Shown here: in pieces, positions 1 through 6,800 of the stretch
Position numbering within the stretch: the first letter of the stretch is position 1
How the letters are laid out: the number at the start of each line of letters is the position of its first letter
Translations under genes and position numbers: made by a program
Assembly (NCBI GenBank): GCA_964498075.1
Contig: CAZCGA010000209.1
Location: forward strand, 1 to 8,430
Source: CAZCGA01 sp964498075
GTDB lineage: Bacteria > Desulfobacterota > Binatia > HRBIN30
Length of the DNA stretch: 8,430 bases
Direction of reading: 5' to 3'
The notes under the pieces: model-generated
The model's database searches: none
What the model was told of the DNA's origin: nothing
What the model saw: only the letters and a program-made list of their open reading frames with translations

Positions 1-213
1 TGTCGATAAAGCCTTCGAAGCGTTCCACCCCGTCCGACAGGATGCGGAAGAAGCGTTGCATGACGCTCGACCACTCTTCCGGATCGAGCTGCTCGGCGAG
101 CTCCATCGAACCCCTCACGTCGGCGAACAGCACGGTCACCTGCTTGCGCTCGCCCTCGAGTGCGGAACGGGACGTGAGGATTTTGTCGGCGAGATGTTTC
201 GGAGTGTAGGCGC
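1..213 (-). repeat. Paralogous DNA repeat, copy 1 (matches 3419-3631)
   Basis: Bases 1-213 align without gaps to 3419-3631 at a constant offset of 3418. Most differences are isolated substitutions. The shared block encodes AYTPKHLADK through the first part of the cyclase catalytic domain in both cyclase genes. Similarity breaks at the linker, where copy 1 carries the palindrome and the other gene has an Ala/Pro-rich linker. It reflects tandem gene duplication rather than a mobile element. Confidence 0.85.
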
Positions 214-448
214 GGGGGGCAATTTGTTGGGAGGGCGAGGCTCCCGCCGAGCCTCTTTGGTCCGCAGCCGCGGCTCGGCGGGAGCCTCGCCCTCCCACGG
301 ACTCACCACACTGATCGCAGAACTTCTGGTCCGGCGGATTGGCGGTGCCGCAGACTGAGCAGGTGATCTGGCGCCCCAGCGATGCGGCGCATTCACCGCA
401 GAAGCGTGCGCTCTCTCGATTCTCGTGGCCGCAGGTCGGACAGTTCAT
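1..448 (-). CDS. N-terminal part of a second zinc-ribbon class III adenylate cyclase, cut by the window edge
   Basis: ATG at 448-446 opens a frame that runs off the left edge after 149 codons with no stop. It starts MNCPTCGHENRESARFC and has a double zinc ribbon with Cys 3/6, 17/20, 30/33 and 44/47. A linker (about 48-79) is largely encoded by a perfect palindrome. The cyclase domain then begins with GERKQVTVLFADVRGSMELA, including metal-binding D110. From AYTPKHLADK onward it is nearly identical to the complete upstream cyclase, so it is a tandem paralogue. It probably also had ATPase and TPR parts, but these lie outside the window. It starts 16 bases after the stop of that gene with no convincing Shine-Dalgarno, so it probably depends on read-on ribosomes from upstream. 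A GTG at 460 is in frame and would add four residues, but the MNC start matches the paralogue. Its catalytic competence cannot be judged from this fragment. Confidence 0.9.
   Translation of the reverse strand, partial: MNCPTCGHENRESARFCGECAASLGRQITCSVCGTANPPDQKFCDQCGESVGGRGSRRAAAADQRGSAGASPSQQIAPRAYTPKHLADKILTSRSALEGERKQVTVLFADVRGSMELAEQLDPEEWSSVMQRFFRILSDGVERFEGFID
228..297. repeat. Perfect 26-bp inverted repeat (REP/MITE-like hairpin) inside a coding region
   Basis: The arms 228-253 and 272-297 are exact reverse complements over 26 bases (TGGGAGGGCGAGGCTCCCGC... against its complement), separated by an 18-base loop at 254-271. The 70-bp element lies wholly inside the second cyclase gene and encodes about residues 51-74, between the zinc ribbon and the catalytic domain. 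Other frames of it read as GSAGASPS- and EGEAPAEP-like peptides. From memory, these are frequent spurious translations of dispersed intergenic palindromes in Verrucomicrobia, Planctomycetes and other environmental bacteria. No target-site duplication was recognised. Confidence 0.9.
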
Positions 449-464
449 GCAATGGCCCACTGAC

Positions 465-3400
465 TCACTGGAGCAATGACTCAATTCTTTCCGTATGTCC
501 CGTCGCGCCCATCTCGGTGTAGAGGCGCAACGCCTCGCGCAGGTGGGCGCTGCGCGCGGACTGGTCCCCGCGCGACTGCGCGAGCTCGGCGCGGACTTCG
601 AGGACCTGTGGGAGCAGACTCACGTCACCGGTGCGATCGATCAGCGCCTCGGCACCAGCGAGGGCCGCTTCGACTGCGGACGCGTCCGCGCTTGGCGTGT
701 AAACGAGGGCGCGGGCGAGCACCACGTGGGCCTCCGCGGCGCTGACCAGGTTCCCGCGGGCGGCTGCGAGCGCGACCGCCTGCTCTGCGGTCTGGCGCGC
801 ACGCGCCGCGTCGCCCTGCGCCAGCTGCGCCTGCGCCACGACCGGAATGAGCAAGGGTTCGAGCGACCCGGGGACGAGACCCCGGGCGAGCAGTGCGGCG
901 AGCGTCCGCTCCGCGCCCTCGGGGTCGCCGGTCGCCGTGAGGGCGAGGCCCAGATAGAGGTGCGCGGCGCTCACCACGCTCCGGTTCTCGAAGCCCTCGG
1001 TCATGGCGGCGGCCTGCCGGGCGTGGCCGAGCGCTTCCGGCGCGCGGCCGGCGCCGAGGTGGACGTAGCACGCACCGAGATGCGCGAAGAGCCGAGCGAT
1101 CGCGCCGCGCTCGCGGGCGCGCTCCTCCATCGCTTGGACCAGGTCGGCCGCGTCGCGTAGCCGGCCGAGCTGAGCCAGCGTCGTCACCTTGCAGTGCGTG
1201 AACATGCCCCATGGGTCGAGTGCGTCCGGCGCGACGGCGTCGAAGACTCGGTCCTGCATCAGCCGCGCGATGGTCTCGTCGACGAACTGCGGCAGGGCGC
1301 GGGGGTCGCGCTGCAGCAGAGCGGTCGACAGAGCAACGTACAGCAGAACCTGGAGGTCGGCGTCGGTGGCCGGATCGATCCGTCGGGCGGCTTCTTGCAG
1401 GTCGGCAATCACCTCCTCGTGCATCATCCCTTCGCCGACCACGCGATAGATCCCGTACGCCGCGAGGAGTTGTGCCTGCGCCGGCGCGTTGCGCGTGCGC
1501 GCGGCGATCTCGCTGCCATCGCGATAGAGGGTTGCCATGTCGCCGGCGGACGTCCCCACGCGCGATCCGTACACGAGCAGCTGCGCCCGTGCGGCCAGGC
1601 CCACCGCGTCGCGCTCGTCGGCCGACGGGAGCCGAGCGGCGAGGTCGCGCACTTTCTCCCAGTGGCCGACACGCTGCGCCATGAAGGCGTAGCCAGATAG
1701 CTCGGCGGCGCGCCGGTGCCAGCGGACGGCGTTCCCGGCGTCGCCGGCCTGCTCCCAGTGATGCGCCAGCTCGGCGGCCTTGGCGTCGAGCGCGTCGCGA
1801 TGGCGCGCCTCGAGCGCCTGCGCCACCGCGGCATGGATGCGCGCGCGGCGCTCCCCGAGCTGCGAGCCGTAGGCGACCTCCTGCGTGAGCGGGTGCTTGA
1901 AGGCGTAGTCGCGTTCCGGGAAGAGCGCCTGCTCATAGACGAGTTCGGCGGCGACGAGCGTCCGCAGCGCCGCGTCGAGATCGGCCTCGGCGCGCGCCGT
2001 CACCGTGCGCAGCACGGGCTCGAGGAACTGCTTCCCGATCACCGCTGCCGCCTGCAGCACCTGCTTCTCGCGCTCCGGCAGGCGATCGATGCGCGCGGCG
2101 AGCACCGCATGCACAGTCGTGGGCAGCACGAGCCGGTCGAGCGGCAGCGCGAGCCGATACGCGCCTTTTGTCCCCGTCAGATGTCCCGCCTCGGCGAGCG
2201 CCTGCACGGTCTCCTCGATGAAGAAGGGGTTGCCGGCGGTGCGCGTGTCGATGCGGGCGGCGAGCCCGGCGAGCGACGGGTCGTCGCCGAGCAGATCGCG
2301 CAGCAGCGCCGCGATCGCGTCGGCCCCGAGCGGCCGCAGCGCCAGCTGCTCGTAATGCGAACGCTCCATCCACGGCGCGCGATAGCCGGGGCGGAAGTTC
2401 ACGACAACCAGCGTACGGGCGTCGGCCGTGACCTCAGCCACCTCCGCGAGGAACGCCTCCGTGCCTGGGTCGACCCAGTGCAGGTCTTCGATCAGGATCA
2501 CACCCGGCTGCCGTGCGCTGCGCGCCGCGGTGACGTGGCGGAAGACGCCCAGGAATTGGCGGTGCCGCTCGTCAGGCGGGAGCGGCGGGCTCGGCCGCTC
2601 GGGGTCGGGCACACCGAGAAAGTCGAAGACGAGCGGCAGAGCGGGTTCGAGCCCGCGGTCGAGGAGGAGCAGGGCGCCCGCCACCTTGTGGCGCACGAGG
2701 CGCGGCGAGTCGCGCTCGTCGATCTCGAAGAGGCTGCGCAGCAACTCGAGCACGGGCAGGAATGGAATCATCTGTCCGTGCGACACCGCGTGCGCCGCGC
2801 GGACGACGATGCCGCGCACACGGCACCGTTCGAGGAACTCGTGGCACAGGCGGCTCTTGCCGATGCCTGCCTCGGCGACGATGCCGACGACCTTCCCCTG
2901 GCCGGCGATCGCCCGTTCGAGCGCCGCCTCGAGCGCCGCCATCTCGGCCGTACGGCCGACGAAGCGCGAGAAGCCGCGGGCGCGCGACACGTCGAGCCGC
3001 GTGCGCAGCGGACCGGTGCCTGCGAGCTCGAAGACGTGCAGCGGCTCGGCCACACCCTTCACGCGCGCTGCGCCAAGGTCGCGGAGCGCGAAGTAGCCCG
3101 CGGCCAGCCGCTGCGTGTGCTCGGTCAGCATCACCGTCCCCGGATCGGCGAGCTGCTCCATGCGCTGGGCGAGGCCGACGGTGTGCCCTTGGGCGGTGTA
3201 GTCCATGCGCAGGTCATCACCGATCTTGCCGACCACGACCTCACCCGAGTTGATCCCCATGCGCACGGCGAAACTGAGTCCGCGCTCGACGCGCAGCTCG
3301 TCGGCGTAGCGGCGCAGCGTGTCGCGGAGATGCAACGCCGCCCAGCAGGCGCGCTGCGCATGATCCTCGTGCGCGATCGGCGCACCGAACAGCGCCATAA

Positions 3401-3851
3401 TGCCGTCGCCGGTGAACTTGTCGACGAAGCCTTCGAAGCGCTCGACGCCTTCCGACAGGATCTGGAAGAAGTGGCTCATGATCCGGCTCCATTCCTCCGG
3501 GTCGAGCTGCTCCGCCAGCTCCATCGAGCCCTTCACGTCGGCGAAGAGGACGGTCACTTGCTTGCGCTCGCCTTCCAATGCGGGCTTCGATTGCAGGAGT
3601 TTATCGGCAAGGTGTTTGGGTGTGTAGGCGCCCGGAACGGGCGCCGGTTGTCGGGTTAGGGCTCCGGCCGGCGCTGCGTGTCGTGCGGCCTGGAGCTCGG
3701 GCGCGACGGGCTGTGCGCACGTGTCACAGAACTTGGCCGTGGGCCGCAGCACAGCTCCACAATGGGCACAAGCCAGCGTAAGAGCCGTGGCGCACTCCTC
3801 GCAAAACTTTGCTCCCTCGCGGTTGGCGTGGCCGCAGGCGGTGCAGTTCAT
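465..3851 (-). CDS. Zinc-ribbon class III adenylate cyclase with AAA-type ATPase and TPR-like domains
   Basis: The protein has 1,128 residues from the ATG at 3851. A double zinc ribbon has Cys 3/6, 17/20, 28/31 and 42/45. A linker of about 29 residues leads to a class III cyclase domain at about 95-277. Its metal-binding aspartates are D105 (FADVKGS) and D149 (FTGDG). K145 and D217 sit at the adenine-specifying positions, so ATP to cAMP is the expected reaction. G226 replaces the usual transition-state Asn, while R230 is kept. An ATPase domain follows at about 295-560, with Walker A AEAGIGKS (326-333, Ala in place of the first Gly), Walker B VILIEDLHW (451-459) and the family motif TAGNPFFIEE (538-547). 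From about 690 to the end it is TPR-like helices. The layout recalls soluble adenylate cyclases and mycobacterial cyclase-ATPase regulators. A GTG at 3869 is an alternative start, but the MNC start fits the zinc ribbon, matches the downstream paralogue and makes an ATGA overlap with the upstream stop. It appears soluble, with no membrane segment. What it senses is unknown. Confidence 0.93.
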   Translation of the reverse strand: MNCTACGHANREGAKFCEECATALTLACAHCGAVLRPTAKFCDTCAQPVAPELQAARHAAPAGALTRQPAPVPGAYTPKHLADKLLQSKPALEGERKQVTVLFADVKGSMELAEQLDPEEWSRIMSHFFQILSEGVERFEGFVDKFTGDGIMALFGAPIAHEDHAQRACWAALHLRDTLRRYADELRVERGLSFAVRMGINSGEVVVGKIGDDLRMDYTAQGHTVGLAQRMEQLADPGTVMLTEHTQRLAAGYFALRDLGAARVKGVAEPLHVFELAGTGPLRTRLDVSRARGFSRFVGRTAEMAALEAALERAIAGQGKVVGIVAEAGIGKSRLCHEFLERCRVRGIVVRAAHAVSHGQMIPFLPVLELLRSLFEIDERDSPRLVRHKVAGALLLLDRGLEPALPLVFDFLGVPDPERPSPPLPPDERHRQFLGVFRHVTAARSARQPGVILIEDLHWVDPGTEAFLAEVAEVTADARTLVVVNFRPGYRAPWMERSHYEQLALRPLGADAIAALLRDLLGDDPSLAGLAARIDTRTAGNPFFIEETVQALAEAGHLTGTKGAYRLALPLDRLVLPTTVHAVLAARIDRLPEREKQVLQAAAVIGKQFLEPVLRTVTARAEADLDAALRTLVAAELVYEQALFPERDYAFKHPLTQEVAYGSQLGERRARIHAAVAQALEARHRDALDAKAAELAHHWEQAGDAGNAVRWHRRAAELSGYAFMAQRVGHWEKVRDLAARLPSADERDAVGLAARAQLLVYGSRVGTSAGDMATLYRDGSEIAARTRNAPAQAQLLAAYGIYRVVGEGMMHEEVIADLQEAARRIDPATDADLQVLLYVALSTALLQRDPRALPQFVDETIARLMQDRVFDAVAPDALDPWGMFTHCKVTTLAQLGRLRDAADLVQAMEERARERGAIARLFAHLGACYVHLGAGRAPEALGHARQAAAMTEGFENRSVVSAAHLYLGLALTATGDPEGAERTLAALLARGLVPGSLEPLLIPVVAQAQLAQGDAARARQTAEQAVALAAARGNLVSAAEAHVVLARALVYTPSADASAVEAALAGAEALIDRTGDVSLLPQVLEVRAELAQSRGDQSARSAHLREALRLYTEMGATGHTERIESLLQ
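3419..3631 (-). repeat. Paralogous DNA repeat, copy 2 (matches 1-213)
   Basis: This is the partner of the block at 1-213, in the same orientation and inside the complete cyclase gene (residues 75-144). It marks the part of the N-terminal region best conserved between the two tandem cyclases. The zinc-ribbon parts upstream of it are similar in protein but more diverged. Confidence 0.85.
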
Positions 3852-3860
3852 GTGGCCCTC
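3848..3860 (-). promoter_or_regulatory. ATGA stop/start overlap with GAGGG ribosome-binding site
   Basis: On the minus strand the ATG of the cyclase (3851-3849) shares bases with the TGA of the NTF2-like array gene (3850-3848). GAGGG at 3860-3856 lies four bases before the ATG, a close but usable Shine-Dalgarno sequence. AAGGAG at 3877-3872 is 20 bases from this ATG and only 2 bases from the alternative GTG at 3869, so it suits neither start well. The overlap implies translational coupling of the two proteins. Confidence 0.7.
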
Positions 3861-6800
3861 GCGGCGCACAGCTCCTTGAAGCGCGCGAGCGCCTCGTCGG
3901 CGGCGGTGAGGTCGAAGAGCTCGTAGCGTTGGATGCGGTCGCCGGCGATCAGGTAGACGCCGACGAAGACGTTCTCGAACGGGCCGCCATCGCGCGCCGT
4001 TCCGAACACGCGCAGCACCGCAACTCGACCATGGCAGTTCCAGGCGAGCAGCCGCAGACCCTCAGTGCCGACGTCGGGCGCGAGATCAGCGTGCACGCGG
4101 ATCGACTCGATCCATTCGTCGCGACTCAGCGTGCCGAAGCCTAGGAGACGGTGGTCGTCGAGCACGAAGTCATTCGCGAGGCCCGCCAACACGGTGGGCC
4201 AATCGTGCTCGTTATACGCGCGAACCAGCGCAGCAATTGGGGTCTGCCCGCCGACGGCAGCCACTTCGCCGGCCGCAAAGCGTGATTCGGCCTCGGTGAA
4301 CGCGGCGGTGCGATCGTCGACGTCGAAGTGAATCACCGCCCGCAGATGACCTTGCGCGTCGATCTCGGTCAGCGCGATGGCCTCGATCTCAAATTCTCCG
4401 CGCTCGGGTCCAGCCCGGCACAGATTCCGCTCGATGGCGATGCGGTCACCGATCGTACCGATCAGTTCGCGCGTGATCTGCAGATTGGGCCACGAGCGAA
4501 CCTCCCGAATACTCTTCAACCACACCTCGACGTCTTCCGACACGAGCGCGCGTCGGCCGCGATCTTCGTAGACGAAGTCGGCGCTCGCGAGCGCACGGAC
4601 ACTTTCCAGATCGTCGGCGACAACGAGATCGTAAGCGCGATCGCGCGCGCGCGACGCGGCGTTCGGCGGTATCCGCAGCGGATCGGGCCGCAGCTCCGCG
4701 AAGCGCGCTCGTGCTTTGTCGAGGTCCTCGGGCTCGAACATCTCCACCCCGATGAGCCGGTCGCCCTGGTGGAGCATAATCCGTGCGTAGACTGACTCGA
4801 ACTCGCCACCCTCGCGCAGGGTACCGAAGTTGCGCGCAACCATGAGGACGCCGTGTTTCTCGACGGCGACGATGTACAGGGTCTCCACGCTCACGTCGGG
4901 CGCCTGCTCGAACAGCGCGGCGAGCGACGCGAGGTAGGCAGCTCGATCGAGCCGGCCGAGTCCCGTGCGCCGGTGGTCGTTCAATGCGAAGTCATCGCGC
5001 AGGGCGGCACGAACCCCTTCGAGGTCGTGGGCATTCACGGCGCGCAGCGCTTCAAACAACGCCAACGGGATGTCGCGCGCCTCGTCGCTGCGGGCGTAGC
5101 GTTCGAGCATCTCCAGGGCGGCGGCGCGACGATCGTCGGGGTCGAGGGCGATGTCGGCGATGATGTGCCCCTCATCGTCGACCTCCTCGATGTGCAACAG
5201 GTCGAGCTCGAAGGGCGCCCGTCCCCCGACCGTGGTCCAGTGCTGGTGCTCGAGCTCGAGCCGGTCGCCAGCCGTAGCGAGCAGCGTGTGTGCGCACCGC
5301 GCCCTGTGCGCCGCCCGCTGGAGCTGCTGGCAGTGTGCGACGAACATGTCGGCATCGCCGGTGAGACGGATGAGGCGGCGACGATCATCGAACACCACCG
5401 GTGCGACTAAGGCGCGGAGCGCATTCCAATCGCCCGCTGCTTGGTACTCGCGCAATCGATCGTGTGCCCGCGTCGCAGCATTCGGCGGGATGTGCAGCGG
5501 ATCTTGCCGCAACGCTTCGAACTGCGCCCGCGCCTGGTCGAGTTGATCCAAGGCGTACATGTCGCGACGGCGTTCCCTGCCGTCCGCATCCACCTGCGAC
5601 ACGACGACGCGCACCTGCTCGAATGCGCCGCCTTCGTGCGTGCCGAGCATGGCGCCGATCATGAGCAACCCGCGCTCGCACAACCGCAGGTGCTCGACAC
5701 GGACACGGAGGTCGGTCGAGAGAGCGAACAGCGCCTTCACCGACTCGACATATGCCGCGCGCTCGAGGACTCCCCAGCCGAGCGGACTATGATCGTGCAC
5801 GACGAAGTCAGGCGCGAGCAGCGCCGCGAGCGTCTCGACATCTCTATCCGCGCCGGCTCGCACGAATGCTCGACTCCACTGCTGCGGCCGCGGGAAGGCT
5901 GCGCCCTCGCCGGCGGCGAAGCGTGCATCGAGTTCCGCGTAGGCGGCGTCGAGGTCGTCGAGGTCGAAATTGACGTGCACGATCGCATCGCCGCGCTCGT
6001 TGACTTCGAGGACCGCAAGGTACTCGATCACCGTCGGTCCTCGCAGCGCATCGTTGCCGTCGAAACGAAACCGGCTCAGCGCCAGCCGATCACCTCGGGT
6101 GGCGAGTGGATGAATCTCGATGCGAGAGGCGCTCACGTCGAACAGCGGGCGCATGAATTCGAGACTTTGGTCCCGATCAAGCTCGACGCGGACCAACGCC
6201 CGCCGGTCGATGCGGCGGTATTCCGGCGGAAGCCATGCCACGATCCGTGCCCAATCGCGCGCGTGCCACCACACGAAGAATCGATCCCAGGCACGCGTCG
6301 CCGCGTTCGCGAAGTGCGCGGCCATCCGTTCCGCTCCCTCTCCCAGAGGGCGAGGGGACCCTGTACCTGTCAGCTCATCGAAGCGGGCGAGCGCCTCATC
6401 CTCGCGGTCGGGATCGAACTGCTCGATACGCGTGACGAGGCCATCGGCTCCGAAGAGGGTGAGATCGAGGCTCGGCAGCTCGAACTCACCGCCGCTGGAG
6501 CGGTCGATGCCCCGGACCGCGCCGCGCGTAAGCAGCGCGTCGCATCGCAGGACGAGCACGTCGTCGACGCACGCGCTGACGTTCTGCGCGGTTTCAAGCA
6601 AGGCGCGGGCGCGGCCGCGCAGGAATGCCTCGGCCCCATGCTCCGCGGCAAAGCCGAGCGTGCGATGATCGATCAGCTCGAATGTGGGGGCGATCATGGC
6701 GGCAAGATCCTGGGCATCGAGTGGATGGAGCGTAACCGCGTGCGTGCGCGCGATCGTCGCGGCGCGTTCACGCTCGGGACCAGGAGGGAGGAGTTCGCCG

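Noticed and set aside
228..297. Strong hairpin as a transcription terminator
   Set aside because: It lies within an open coding frame, has no T-tract after it on either strand, and its arms extend as a perfect 26-bp repeat typical of dispersed elements.
56..358. Plus-strand small open frame over the palindrome and cyclase start
   Set aside because: It is antisense to the second cyclase fragment, and part of it is the translated palindrome.
625..1212. Minus-strand frame of 195 codons overlapping the TPR region of the cyclase
   Set aside because: It is out of frame with the supported gene, its translation is Arg/Pro/Gly/Ala-rich low-complexity sequence, and there is no ribosome-binding context.
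1716..3659. Plus-strand open frame of 647 codons opposite the complete cyclase gene
   Set aside because: It lies fully antisense to a gene with clear cyclase and ATPase motifs. Its translation is rich in Arg, Glu and His with no recognisable domain, as expected for an antisense frame in GC-rich DNA.
3849..3869. GTG at 3869 as the start of the complete cyclase
   Set aside because: It would add MRREGH before the zinc ribbon. The ATG at 3851 matches the paralogue's MNC start, has a GAGGG four bases upstream and makes an ATGA overlap. The upstream AAGGAG is only two bases from the GTG.
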